A stretch of DNA of 64,000 nt. Source: Diphasiastrum complanatum. Its lineage: Eukaryota > Streptophyta > Lycopodiopsida > Lycopodiales > Lycopodiaceae. The notes beneath the pieces were generated by a model. That model was given only the letters and a program-made list of their open reading frames with translations, was not told the DNA's origin and searched no databases. The first letter of the stretch is position 1. The number at the start of each line of letters is the position of its first letter. Positions 1 through 17,175 of the stretch are shown here, piece after piece. Made by a program: the position numbers and the translations under genes. The stretch covers positions 61,215,340 to 61,279,339 of the forward strand of contig CM055101.1 of assembly GCA_029204225.1 (NCBI GenBank), given 5' to 3'.

Positions 1-540
1 CAACGCTTTACCCTACACTTGAAAACTCGAGTTTAAAAAAAAAAAATTGGACAACGATAAATAGCAATGAAATGTTTTAGAATTGACATTTTTTTTATTG
101 TCCACTTCTTTTCGGATTTTAGAGGAGTTCTCTAAGAAATATCTATGAGGAGATTGCCTTCCAATGCTAACGTGTCCCCTTCATGTAAACTAAGTTTTGA
201 TTGAGTTACATGAAATACATAATGTACTCTAACACCCTCAAGAAGATCCATCTAATAAGCTAAAGATTCAATTCTTTTATAAATAATATATGATCCACTA
301 AAACACCTCGATAGTCTATAATGTTTGTTTGTATGCAAAAAAAAATTTTAGAATCTCTTGAAATTCTTGAACACATCCAGTATCCAACATTAAGATTAAT
401 GAAGAGTTTGTTTTAACTCAACCTAATGTTAGGCTTGCTCCTAAACACTAGAAACAATTTCACATCTAACTATAATAATTTTTGCATATCATGCAGAAAA
501 TCGGTTGCATCTTGAACACTAACTGATTAGACATTTTTTA
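1..540. other. Unassigned AT-rich flank
   Basis: No coding segment, RNA gene or clear repeat boundary was recognised here. It lies downstream, on the minus strand, of the decayed copia element that begins around 540, so it may contain further unreadable pol or LTR sequence. That cannot be shown from the sequence alone. Confidence 0.3.
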
Positions 541-2312
541 GAAGGAGGAAATAGAAATCGATAGTGATTAAGTAAAAAATGAAAGAAGAACTATCAAGCA
601 TAGCAGAATGATCCTTCTATCGATGCATGACTATGCCTATCATAAATGAAACAAAGCTATTATGACAATCGTCACATTTGATCTTTTAGCCACTAACTTT
701 GAAATCATTAGCACTAAAGTGACTTCATAACCAAACAATTACAAACTAAAGATTATTGTAACAATAGACAAAATGATATATCTCCTTCAATAAATTCTTC
801 GGGTTGCATCATGAAATATCTTCTCCGATGAATCCATTGAGGTATGTTGTCTATACATCCATTTGATGTATCTCTAGATTGGCTATAGCAGAAAACGACA
901 ATAGAAGTCTAATTGAAGAATATTTAACTATTGGACTGAAAGTCTCAGTGTAGGTGACATTATGTATCTGCAAAAATCCTCTCGCGACATGTCGAGCTTT
1001 TTTTTCGATCGATACTTCCAGCATTGTATTTGATTTTGAAAACCTATTTGGAATCAACTACATTTCTGCTGACAAGCAATTTGACAATAGTCCAAGTCTG
1101 GTTCTTAATGAGAGATGAATACTCTCTATCCATAACTTCCTTCCAAAAATCGGAATCAGGCTGACTAAGTGCCTCTTTAACAGTAGTCAGCTATTGAACA
1201 AGATAGGCTGCAGATTCATCGATATACCTTATAGGTGGCCTGTGTTCTCTTGTCAATCGTCTGGGAGATTAGCGAAGTTGATTATTTTCATTATGCTGTA
1301 GTTTTTGAGCCGCCAACATCATCTTCTTTGGATTCGCTATTGATAAGTTGTTCGTTTGAAGTAGAGGAGCTAGGACCCTCAATAAAATTAGTCGACTTGG
1401 GAACAATAAGGTTTGATAGTTCGGGAATATCTGCTAGTTCGACTATATGAGCTTTGCCCTTACCTTTGAGGTCAATGAATTGATCTTCAATGAAGCCGAT
1501 ATCCCGATTGGTGAATATCTTCGACTCAATAGGATCATACAGCTTATAAGCTTTATTTGAAGTAGTGTAGCTAATAAAAATAGATTTGATATTGTGGAAT
1601 TCGAGCTTCTTCATGATATCTTGTGGTATCTGCACATAAGCGATACATCCAAAAATGCGTAGGTTTGATAATGATGGTTTGGAATATGTCCAAACTTCAT
1701 AAGGTGCTTTTTTTAGAGACTTTTAGTCAAAATCCTATACTACATATAAGTTGAAGTGGAAATAGCTTTAGCCCAGAAAACTTTTGGAAGTGTCACATGA
1801 GCAAGCATACACTTGGCCGATTCGACTAAGGTTCTGTTCTTTCTCTCAGCAAGTCCATTTGATTGAGGTGAATAGGAGGTAATGAATTGTTGCTCAATGC
1901 TGATGTAAAGGCAATACTCCTTGAATTCGGTAGAGATGTGCTCTCCACCATTGTCGGGCCTCAATGCATTAATTTTCTTACCAGTTTCCATTTCTGCACG
2001 CTCCTTGAATTGTCGAAAGATTTTGAAAGCCTTAGATTTCTGCTTAATAAAATAAACAACTGATGTTCTTGAATATTCATCAATAAAAAAAATGAAATAC
2101 TTTGCATCAAGCAATGGCGAAGTTTGCATTGGACCACATATATCTGAATGAACAACATCTACAACACTTTTTGATGCATGCCTATGACTTGATCTAAAAG
2201 GAATCCTGGTCTGTTTTCCAAGGATGCAGCTATGACAAACAGGGCGATCGCCTTTGTTGGTTGGATAGTCAAGATCAAGTGCTAAGGATTGTCTAGTCGG
2301 GACTATAAGTTT
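540..2312 (-). pseudogene. Degenerate Ty1/copia retrotransposon fragment (integrase to reverse transcriptase)
   Basis: This is a broken pol gene read right to left. The integrase core (about 2310 to 1740) starts with a CxxC remnant (CHSCILGKQ) and keeps three recognisable acidic landmarks, HSDICGP, RPDNGGE and the E of ERKNRT. The integrase C-terminal region follows at about 1635-1291 (YKLYDP, FTNRDIGF). The N-terminal reverse transcriptase follows at about 1240-850 (KARHVARGFLQ, ETFSPIVK, IHQMDV), with weaker matches down to about 600. Several frameshifts and stops separate the pieces. No gag, protease or RNase H was seen. The right edge falls inside a separate repeat starting near 2313, so the first residues of the open frame there are not integrase. 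The family order PR-INT-RT is typical of Ty1/copia. The copy is certainly non-functional. Confidence 0.85.
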
Positions 2313-3449
2313 ATAGTGCAAAATGACATAGAGTAGGTGACTTCTCATAATTTAAATTTTTTTCCTCAAGAAAGCAGTCTAACCATTTATCTTAATGAAA
2401 AACTGGTTGGTGGATATGATTCAACAATTTAATCTAATTTCAACCAATCTTTTGTAGACATTTTAGAAATTTTTGGGCTCCTTGGTCTCTTTTTTTTTTC
2501 TTTCTTGAGAACTTTGCCCAATATGGCTCTTCCAAGTAAAGGAAATCAAGCCTCCTTACATATGGAGCCTAATGCTCACTCCTTGAGATCAAACTAACAC
2601 CAAAAGGAATGAGAAGTAGAGTGTTAAGGGGACAAGCTTAAAGAAAGATGCTAGCAAATCATGATTATCCTTTTTTGAGCTCAAAGCAATAACCACCAAC
2701 CGATTGTGTTTAGATGTTGAAATAAGACACTAGAAAAATGCTAAGGTGCTACACATCAAAGCATCATTGACAAAAAAAATAGCACAAGTGAAACATCAAA
2801 GATAGAAACACACATGCTGCACACAACCTATTAACTCCTTTTACCATTTATGTTAATCCCAAAGCCAACGAAAGAGTACAACCTACTTATCACATCATAC
2901 GCATGAAGCAATAAACAACATGAGAGGAAATAGAAAGCAAAGCATCACACATTGGGCATTTGGCACTTTATTAATGATTCTAGATAGATCCTGCATAAAG
3001 AAAAGAGTTGGAATAATCCATGAAATGAGTAGTACAAGATCAATCCAATAAGGAGAGGGGCATAGTTGAAACAAATGTTTATGGTGCAAGAATGCCATAG
3101 AGTAGGCAACTGACTCGATATTTAAAGTTTGTTTCTTAAGGAAAGCATTCTGACCATTTATCTTAATGAAAAACTAGTTGGTGGAGATGATTCAACAATT
3201 TAATCTAATCTTCCATGAATCTTTTTAGAGATTTTATAAATTCTTGGGCTCCTTGGTCTCTTTTTTTCTTTCTTTCTTGAAAACTTTGCCCAATATGGCT
3301 CTTCCAAGTAAGAAATCAAGCCTGCTTACCTATGGAGCCTAATGCTCACTCTTTGAGATCAAACTAACAAAAAAGCAATAACCACAACCAATTGTGTTTA
3401 GATGTTGAAATGAGAAACTACAAAAATGCTAAGGCACTACACATCAAAG
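2313..3449. repeat. Diverged direct repeat pair (2313-2764 and 3077-3449)
   Basis: Two segments in the same orientation share long stretches, including a tract about Lys-rich-looking AAGAAAGCA, the phrase GGGCTCCTTGGTCTC, and CAATATGGCTCTTCCAAG. The second copy lacks about 90 bp present in the first (about 2600-2684). The left copy abuts the copia integrase at about 2312. The pair may be LTR-like ends of an unrecognised element or an old segmental duplication. Nothing coding was found in the 310 bp between them. Confidence 0.7.
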
Positions 3450-7640
<4,191 letters not shown>

Positions 7641-7641
7641 A

Positions 7642-10350
7642 TCAGTATCTACCCAGTATCGATCTTGTTGTCTGGATACTCATTCCAACATTAGAGACAT
7701 CCATTTGACATAGGATCCATCCAAAATGTGATGTAAGTGCAATGATTAGCCTTATTGTGACCATCTTGGCCACGGGTGCAAAAGTTTCCTCATAGTCTAT
7801 CCCTCTCTCTTGAGCATAACCTTTTGCAACTAATCTTGCTTTATGTTTGTTAACACTCCCATTTGCATTCAACTTAAGCTTGAAGACCCACTTGCATCCT
7901 ATTACATTCCTTTGAGGTCTATCAACAAGCAACCAAGTTTCATTCTCAATCAAGGCATTGTACTCATTCAACATAGCTTTATACCATTCTTTGGAGTCCA
8001 ATGCATCTTCAACATTAGATGGTTCTTCAAAACTAGATAAAGCATAAGAAGTGGATGAGATACCCTCAACTTGCTGCCCTTTGCCTTGATATGTGAGCCT
8101 TGATGGCTCCACTTTTTCCCTTGAAGATCTCCTTGGTGTGATAGGTGGGTTTGGTGCTTGCTCCCCCTGAAATCAAGATCTTGCTCCTCGGCCTCTTCTT
8201 GATTGTTGGAGCACTTGAGCCTTATTCAAGCATGTGCATATGATGTTCATAAAATATAACATCTCTTGAAACAACAAATTTGTTCAAGGATGGGAGATAG
8301 ATTTTGTAGCCCTTCCTTGAGCTTGCATATCCAAGCATGATCCCTCTTGTGGAAGATGGATCCTCCTTGGTTCTTGTTTCCAATGGCACATGCACATAAC
8401 ATATACATCCAAAAACGTTCAAGTGATTAAGATTGGGTTTCTTTCCATACAACATCTCATAAGGAGTTTTGCCTTCAATTGCTTTGCAAGACACCCTATT
8501 CATCAAGTAGTTTTCACATACAAGAGATTCACCCCAAAAGGATTTGGGCAAACAAGCATCCAATCTTAAAGCCTTAGAACATTCACATAATGTTCTATTC
8601 CTTCTTTCAGCAACTCCATTTTGTTGAGGAGTGTAAGGACAAGAAGTCTCTTTCTTGATCCCTTCCTCCTCAAAAAAGGCCTTGAACTCATTGGAGATGA
8701 ATTCTCCACCATTGTCACTTCTAAGAATCTTGATGCTATGATTATGATGCTTTTCCACAAACAACTTGAACTTTACAAAAGTATCAAATACTTGAGATTT
8801 GAAGGAAAGTAAGAACACCCAACAATATCTTGAGTAGTCATCAATGAAGGTGAAAAACATGGATGAACCTCCATTAGATTTGGTGCTAGCAATGTGCACA
8901 TCCGAGTGTATGAGTTCAAGAGGATGAGATGACTTTGTGATGGAGTTAGGAAACACCTTCTTATGTGCCTTGGATAAAGCACAAGCTTCACAAACCTTGT
9001 CTTCCTTCCCAATAGACCTTGGTAGGCCTAAAGCATACTCCTCCTTGATCATAGCCTCCATGGAACCCTAGTTGACATGTCCAAGTCTTTTGTGCCATAA
9101 AGTGAAGGTAGATATCTTGCTCTTCTCGACCAACATGACAACATTAGTATCTACAAATGCATCCAACTTATAAAGTTTGCCAAGTCTAGTACCCTTAGCC
9201 ACTATCTTAGCCTTCTTCTTGATAAAACATTCATTTGAAACAAAGTCAACATTGAAACCATTGTCTACCATTTGGCCAACACTTAATAGATTCTTTGTTA
9301 TTGTAGGAATGTACAAAAGACCTTCTATGTTGATCTTTTTGGAAGATCCTAAGCAAAGGGGAATGCTACCAACTCCTTCAATCTTACAAGCTTCATCAAT
9401 TGCTATATAGATAGACTTTATAGGTCCATCATAAGATAAGAGAGAAGAGAAAAACTCCCTTTTGCTAGTCATGTGTGAACTAGCACCCGAGTCAATCCAC
9501 CAAGGCTCTTCTCCTTTGAAGCTTGTTGTAGAAAATATGGACATCATGAGAGAGTCCTCATGTGAACTCTCTTTCTCCTCCTCTTTTCTCATGTTGGCTT
9601 GGCTTTGATCTTGCTTCCTCTTGAGGCATTCTGAGGCATAATGCCCCATTTTGCTACAATAGTAGCACTTCACCTTCGATTTGTCCTTGACTTTGGTGGT
9701 TGATGGAGATGCCTTTGAGGGTCCTTCTTGATCCTCATGCTTTGAAGACTTCTTGAATGTTGATCCTTTGCCTTTGGACTTGCCTTTGCCTTTGTGAAGA
9801 GAGCTTGGTCATCTGCATCTTGGATGGAAAGTCTATCTATCCTCTCTTGCATTTGGCTCCTTCTTGATTCCTCGGCAATGAGTGTGCCTTGGAGTTCTTC
9901 AAGTATGGGTAGCTTACCCATAATTGCATATCCCTGAACCAAATTGTCAAATTCAAAGCTTAGTCCATTCAATATGAGTTGAACAAGGTCTTCATCCTTG
10001 ATAGGATCACCTATGAAGGCTAGCTCTTTGTTCAATTCCTTTACTCTTAAGACAAAAGTATGTGCACTCTCTCCTTTCTTTTGATAGCTTCTATAGATTT
10101 GATTCTTCAAAGCTAACATCCTAGTTTGGTTCTTGGACTCATAGACCTTTTGCAAAGTCTCCCAAGCATCTTGAGCCAAAGTGCAATTTCCTACCTCTCT
10201 TAAGAGCTCATTTGCAACATTAATTTTTATGCAATGTAGTTCAACATTGCACCTCTTGATGTATTTGGCTTTTTCTTGAGGATGAATAGGTTCACCCTCC
10301 TTACCATTTACAATCTCCATCATTTCTTGCATGATCATGATGGATTCCAT
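7642..10350 (-). pseudogene. Ty1/copia retrotransposon, gag to truncated RT, frameshifted
   Basis: This is a near-continuous copia coding region on the minus strand. Gag (10350 to about 9700) has the UBN2-type region with AWETLQKVYE and a coiled MQERIDRL segment. A frameshift near 9790 moves it into the frame holding a CCHC zinc knuckle (CYYCSKMGHYASEC), the protease motif WWIDSGASSHMT and the pre-integrase LWHKRLGHVN. One stop codon near 9066 separates that from the integrase (9061-8222; HSDVH, RSDNGGE, AERRNRT). More breaks follow before the start of reverse transcriptase (8112 to about 7690; WVFKLKLNANG, ARLVAKGYAQ, QMDV). The RT is cut just after QMDV, so the catalytic YVDD block and RNase H are gone. 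A primer-binding site and partial LTR lie upstream at 11226 and beyond. This copy could not be autonomous. Confidence 0.93.
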
Positions 10351-11225
10351 CCTAACTTTCCATATGGAATAGTTAGTTTGTTGAGCCTTTCATTAGTATC
10401 CAAAAGATATACATTTAAAGATGCCATCTAGTCTCCTAATCAAGGACTTGACACAAATGAAGGTTACTTCTATTGATTTGATTGAAGACCTACCTTATCC
10501 CACTTCTTCGGGACCTGAAAAGATTAGTAAATAGACTTCCTATAAAGATCTAAGAATGATCTTTAACAAAATCAAATCATAAAATACTAGAAACAATGCA
10601 CTTGCTTGATTGAAGTAGATAATACTAGTAGAATTGCCCTTCTTTCTATAAAGAACATAAAAGCTTCCAAATGATCTGATCAAGAGTGAATTTCAGCAAC
10701 CTAATATACTTCCAAAATCACTTGTAAAAGATCTAAATGGAACTTAATGAGGATGCAACACCATCTACTATCCAATCACAAGCAAAAATTGATCAAAATT
10801 GATGAAAAATTGATCGAATTTGATGCATGAGTCAAGCAATGGTTGGACTGAACCTAAATCACTTTAGGAGGTGTCCTCTACACCTAGAACAGCCTTGAAG
10901 GTCCCCAAATCTCTGATCTTCCCTCTCCTTGAATGCTAGAAAGCCTCCTCTATGAAGTCACCTCCAAAACTCGCTTAGAAATCAATGCTTGGAGCAAGCA
11001 AAACTTGCTATCTTGGTAATGTGAATTGAATTCAACTTTGCCTCTGGTTTTAGACACCTAAACACCTGCAAATGAAGTCACACAACACCAATCTCCAATG
11101 GAATTGACTCACTTTGAGTTCTAGAATCAATGCTAAATGCTAACATCCAATCTACACAAGATTTAGATCAAAAATTGTGATCAAATTGAATAAAAAACAA
11201 GGATTTAGCTCATTTCAGCGTTTAG
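10351..11225 (-). other. Copia 5' untranslated leader between PBS and gag
   Basis: This stretch lies between the primer-binding site at 11226-11237 and the gag start codon at 10350. It is about 875 bp, without coding potential, and best read as the internal leader of the copia element on the minus strand. Confidence 0.6.
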
Positions 11226-11237
11226 GCTCTGATACCA
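11226..11237 (-). promoter_or_regulatory. Primer-binding site for initiator tRNA-Met
   Basis: On the minus strand the 12 bases read TGGTATCAGAGC, the standard complement of the initiator tRNA-Met 3' end used by plant Ty1/copia elements. It sits directly after a terminus starting with TG on the plus strand, as expected at the inner edge of a 5' LTR. Confidence 0.85.
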
Positions 11238-11388
11238 TGTTAAAATTACAGCAAATAAAGATTCTAAAACACTTGAAATGATGAGGGAAACAATAGATTA
11301 TGATCTCATAAGATTAGCACAACTTGAACCATCAAAAGCCATCAAGAATCTATGCTTGAACCTCATTAATTAATTAATTTAATTAATT
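11238..11388 (-). mobile_element. Partial 5' LTR of the copia element, interrupted by a CACTA end
   Basis: The sequence between the primer-binding site and the CACTA terminus at 11389 is about 150 bp and ends in a TTAATTAATT run. It is interpreted as the inner part of the element's 5' LTR. The rest of the LTR was not found, because the CACTA-type sequence begins here. No second LTR was found at the left, where the element is truncated. Confidence 0.5.
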
Positions 11389-14300
11389 CACTACAAGAAA
11401 AGGAGGTTTAAATGACGGTCTAAAATGACGGCTTTTCTGAAGGCCGTCATTTAAGTAGTCTTAAATGACAGCCATAAACAATTCTAAGTTCTACGCCATC
11501 ATTTGTGCCAAAATTGACAATATTAATGTGAAAATACTATATGCTATGTATAATAACATGAATGATGACTATAAAAAGTATATATGTTCGTGAAAATGAT
11601 GGCCAACAAAAAACCGTCATTTTCTTCTAGTTTATATGACGACTTCCAAAAAATCCGTCCTTTATGTCGATAATGAATTTATTCGAATTTTATAGCAGGA
11701 ATTATGGATAGGTTGGTGGATAAAAGTACATATAGTGATCTATATATTATATACCCACCATATATATTTTGAGACAAATCAGTGATATGTATTCTAGTGT
11801 ATTAAGATTGAATCCGATGATATTGAACACATGGATATGTATAATATCACATGTATAACATAAGTAGCTATATTCACACATAGATGGATGGATTAATGCA
11901 TAATACGATAGACGTATGTGCTATCTAGACTTAAATCATCAGAAACTGGCATAAATGACGGCCTAGAAAACTGTCCTTTATTCTGGTTTATATGACAGCT
12001 TTTCAAAAGCCGTCATTTATGCCAAAAATGATTTTTTTTTAGTTTCAGGACTTAAATGTGTAGATAAGCAGGTGGATAAAAGTAGATACATTGAGGAAAT
12101 AATATAATAGCCTTGAGTTGATATAAATGTGTGTCATATACTTTTTGATAATGTTGATGTATTAATATAAAATATGCAGATGAGCATAATATCCCATGTA
12201 TAACATAAGTAGATAAATTTACACATAAATGGATAGACTACTACTTATTATGATAGATATATGTGATACATAGACTTAAATATCAATTTATGCAAAAAAA
12301 AATAGAATAAATGACGGTCTCGAAAACCGTCATATACTCTGGTTTATATTCAAAAGTTGTCATTTATGCCAAATATTATGTTTTTTTGAAAGTTTTATGG
12401 ATTCATGTGTACATAAGTGAGCAAATAAAAGTCGTTAGATGGATATGATAGTATAACATGCCTTTAAATGTGTCATATATTTTTTGGATACACGTTCATG
12501 ATATGCATTAGTGTTGAATCCGACAGTATAGAACAGGTCGATAGGTATAGTATCCCATGTATAACTTAAGTAGGGAAATTTATTGATGAATGGATGGATT
12601 GCTGCCTAATGTGATAAACATATGTGATACATAGACTTAAATAGCATTCATGCAAAAAATGGAATAAATGATGGCCTAGAAAATCGTCATTTATTCTGGT
12701 TTATATGACAATTTTTTGAAAGCCGTCATTTATGCCAAAAATTACATTTTTTAAAAGTTTTATGGCTTCATGTTTATATAATTGGGCAAATAAAAGTAGT
12801 TAGATGGATATGCTAGTATAACATGCCTTTAAATTGATAAAAGTGTGTCATATATTGTTTGATACACGTCGATGATATGTATTAGTGTTAAATCCGACAG
12901 TATAGAACACGTCGATAAGTATAATATCACATGTATAACCCAAGTAGGTGAATTACACATGAATGGATGGATTACTGCCTATTATGATAAATATTTGTGA
13001 TACATAGACTTAAATATCAATTCATGCAAAAAATGGAATAAATGATGGCCTAGAAAACCATCATTTATTCTGGTTTATGTGATAGTTTTTCGAAAGCTGT
13101 CATTTATGCCAAAAAAAATACATTTTTTTAAGTTTTATGGCTTCATGTGTAGATAAGTGGGCAAATAAAAGTAGTTAGATGGATATGATAGTATGACAGT
13201 GTCATCTATTGTTTGAATCACGTCGATGATATGTATTAGTGTTGAATCCAACAATACTATAACATGTCGATAGGTATAATATCCCATGTATAACCAAGTA
13301 GGTAAATTTACACATGAATGGATGGAATACTGCCTATTATGATAAATATATGTGATACACAGACTTAAATATCAATTCATGCAAAAAAATGGAATAAATG
13401 ACGGCCTAGAAAATCATCATTTATTCTGGTTTATATGACAGTTTTTTCAAACGCTGTCATTTATGCCAAAAATTACAGGTTTTTTTTTTAAAGTTTTATG
13501 GCTTCATGTGTACATAAGTGGGCAAATAAAAGTAGTTAGATGGATATGATAGTATAACATGTCTTTAAATGTGTGATATATTGTTTGATACACGTCAAAT
13601 GATATGTATTAGTGTTGAATCCAACAATATAGAATATGTCGATAGTAGGAATAATATCCCATGTATAACCCAAGTATGTAAATTTACACATGAATGGATG
13701 GATTACTACCTATTATGATAAATATATGTGATACATAGACATAAATATCACTTCATGCAAAAAATGGAATAAATGACGGCCTAAAAAATCGTCATTTATT
13801 CTAGTTTATATGACAGTTTTTCAGAAACCGTCATTTATGCCAAAAAATACATTTTTTAAAAAAAAAATTATGGCTTCATGTTTACATAAGTGGGCAAATA
13901 AAAGCAGTTAGATGGATATGATAGTATAACATGCCTTTAAATTGATAAAACTATGTCATATTGTTTGATACATGTTCATGATATGTATTAGTGTTGAATC
14001 CGACAGTATATAACACGTCGATAAGTATAATATCCCATGTATGACCCAAGTAAGTGAATTACACATGAATGGATGGATTACTACCTATTATGATAAATAT
14101 ATATGATACATAGAGAATAAATGCAGTTAGTTGGATATGATAGTATAACATGCCTTTAAATCTTTTTTTTTTTTAATACACGTCGATGATATGTATTAGT
14201 GTTGAATCCGACAGTATACAACACGACGATAGGTATAATATCCCATGTATAACCCAAGTAGGTAAATTTACACATGAATGGATGGGTTACTGCCTATTAT

Positions 14301-15742
14301 GATAAATATATGTGAAACATAGACTTAAATATCAATTCATGCAAAAAACGGAATAAATGATGGTCTAGAAAACGGTCATTTATGTATGCTTATATGCAAT
14401 TTTTCAAAAGCTGTCATTCATGCCAAAATTTACATTTTTTTTAAAGTTTTATGGCTTCATGTGTACATAAGTGGGAAATAAAAGTAGTTAGATGGAAATG
14501 ATAGTATAAGATTCCTTGAAATTGATATAAGTGTGTCATATTTTTTTGATACACGTTCATGATATGCATTAGTGTTGAATCCGACAGTATAGAATACGTC
14601 GATAGATATAATATCCCCTACATAAGCCAAATAGGTAAATTTACACATGAATGGATGGATTACTGCCTAATATAATAAATTTATGTGATACATAGACTTA
14701 AATATTAATTTATGCAAAAAAATGGAATAAATGACAGCCTAGAAAATCGTCATTTATTCTGGTTTATATGATAGTTTTTCAAAACCCATCATTTATGCCA
14801 AAAATTACATTTTTTTAAAGTTTTATGGCTTCATGTTTACATAAGTGGGCAAATATAAGTAGTTAGATGGATATGATAGTATAACATGCCTTTAAAAGTT
14901 TGTCATATATTGTTTGATACACGTCGATGATATGTATTAGTGTTGAATCCGACAATATAGAACACGTCGATAAGTATTATATCCCATGTATAACCCAAGT
15001 AGATAGATTGACACATAAATGGATGGATTACTGCCTATTATGATAAATATATGTGATACATAGAGTTAAATATCAATTCATGCAAAAAAATGGAATAAAT
15101 GACAGCCTAGAACACGGTCATTTATTCTGGTTTACATGACAGTTTTTTAGAAGCCGTCATTTATGCCAAAATTTATATTTTTTTAAGTTTGATGGCTTCA
15201 TGTGTAGATAAGTGGGCAAATAAAAGTAGTTAGATGGATATGATAGTATAACATGCCTTTAAATTGATATAAGTGTGTCATATATTGTTTGATATACGTC
15301 AATGATATGTATTAGTGTTGAATCTGACATTATAGAACATGTCGATAGGTATAATACCCCATGTATAACCAAGTAGGTAAATTTATTCCTGAATGGATGG
15401 ATTACTGCCTATTATGATAAATATATGTGATACATAGACTTAAATATCAATTCATGCAAAAAGTGAAATAAATGACATCTTAGGAACCCGTCATTTATTC
15501 TTGTTTAATGACAGTTTTTTAAAAGCCATCATTTATGCCAAAAGGTACATTTTTTAAAGTTTTATGGCTTCATGTTTACATAAGTGAGCAAATAAAAGCA
15601 GTTAGATGGATATGATGGTATCATTTTTTTTTGTACACGTCGATTATATGGTTGAATCCGATAGTATAGAACACGTCGATAGGTATAATATCTCATGTAT
15701 AACCCAAGTATGTAAATTTACACATGAATGGATGGATTACTG
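11389..15742 (+). mobile_element. CACTA-type transposon end with subterminal repeat expanded into a ~360-bp tandem array
   Basis: The left end reads CACTACAAGAAAA, the canonical terminal inverted repeat start of plant CACTA (En/Spm) transposons. It is followed at once by TGACGG/CCGTCA inverted motifs. From about 11950 a unit of about 355-375 bp is repeated about ten to eleven times (recurring starts near 11950, 12307, 12663, 13036, 13394, 13768, 14353, 14727, 15103 and 15470, with one internally deleted unit near 14110). Each unit carries a small hairpin of the type AAATGACG...CGTCATTT, a second TGACAG...GCCGTCAT pair, and a conserved spacer with GTTGAATCCGACAGTATAGA. The array stops abruptly at 15742 and no right-hand TIR (CTTGTAGTG) was seen. 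No transposase is encoded. CACTA subterminal repeats are transposase-binding sites; their long tandem expansion is what is observed here. Confidence 0.8.
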
Positions 15743-15812
15743 TCGGGAAACCAAACTCCTTAATGAGTCCTAGATCTGTTATATATAGTCATACACTTGT
15801 GAGAAGAGACAA

Positions 15813-15937
<125 letters not shown>

Positions 15938-16189
15938 TCTCACTTCATGCTTATACATGAGTTCTCTTGGGCTCATCTATCCATTGGTGCACTATATTTG
16001 TAATATCTTGCCATCTTGTGTGTAGAATGCTCATTTTATGCTATTTTCGGATCCACAAGTGCAAAATATAGTAGCTTATTATTTTTGTACGGATGCCAAC
16101 TTCATCATATCATATGTTTGATGTTTGATCAAGTTCTTGTTGAGTTTGCATCTCTTTCATAGAGTAGATGTTGATTTTTATACATTGGC

Positions 16190-17175
16190 AACATTGGTAG
16201 AGTTGATCTATTTCTAACCAAAGATCAGGTTATGGAATTGGATCTTAATTTATCTGAATTTCTTCACACTCTAGAGGATAGATCCAGAAAGGGTTATCCA
16301 GCACCCTCAATTGTGTTTTATCTAGGAAGTTCCCAATACAGGGGTTGTTGATAAAGCAAATATCATCTCGATATATTTGAACGAAAACTTGAAGTCATTC
16401 ATAAATTTTATTTGCTTCAGTCTTGCTAGCCTTTTGATAAACCGCATTTCAAAATATGAGAGGTACCAATTACACCATAATGGTGAGCATGAAAAAACCC
16501 ATGGGTATCCCCCAGATTTGTCTCCAAGTGCGATTACCAAGCTTGACTATGCAATTATCTATCAACATGGAATTCCATATAAATATCAACTCCATATCAA
16601 TAGTATTCCATTCTTCCAAAGTTTTCTTATTCCAAGACCATTTGAAATCTTTGGCTCCCGACATCCACTTGTAACCAAGCATTTTACCCTCAGTAAACTT
16701 GAAGGCAAGTTTGATCAGTTTTTTTATAACCATTTTTAGACCATTAGGTCCATACAGAGGTATATTTTTTTAACATTTGGAGATATATGTGGCTTTTACA
16801 CTGTATATATCCTTGGGTATATCGAGATAGAAGTTAACTAAAGAATCACATTTCCATAGTAAGGTTGTATCCCCATTTAGGTAGCTCTTGTATGTTTTTG
16901 CCTTAAGGCCTGCTTCTTCCATAATGAAAGATGCAGCATACCAAGGGCCCCTGTCATGAATTTAGCAAGTCTGGAGAAAGAGCATTCATGTGCATTTGTG
17001 ATCCATCTAAAAGAGTTTTTATGAGCTTTGAAAGTGCACATAAGATAGGTAAATTTGTTTGAGTAGATGAAATCCTCAGGTAGTATCTTATCCATAGTTG
17101 CTTTTATATGTTCTAAGGAATTTTGAACATGATTCGTTGCCTTATTAGGGAATGGCTTGTGAAGAATTGCCAAAA
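16190..17175 (-). pseudogene. Degenerate Penelope-like reverse transcriptase
   Basis: Read on the minus strand, scattered frames contain an ordered set of RT landmarks. At about 17060-16940 is FKAHKNSFRWITNA followed by LAKFMTGAL, resembling the KxHKNPxxFRxI...LSKFLT block of Penelope-like elements. At about 16515-16470 is WGIPMG, followed in another frame by SCSPLWCNWYL, the GxPMGxxCSP block. At about 16385-16330 is a DDICFINNP segment that needs a frameshift from the KYI before it, matching RYxDDI. FLD and WIYPLE follow at about 16330-16260. The order and spacing fit a PLE RT rather than LINE, copia or gypsy. No GIY-YIG endonuclease was identified. Many stops and frameshifts make it inactive. 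Confidence 0.5.

Noticed and set aside
11950-15742. Regularly spaced repeats resembling a CRISPR array
   Set aside because: Repeats and spacers are both conserved between units, the period is about 360 bp, and the DNA is plant nuclear. It is a tandem satellite.
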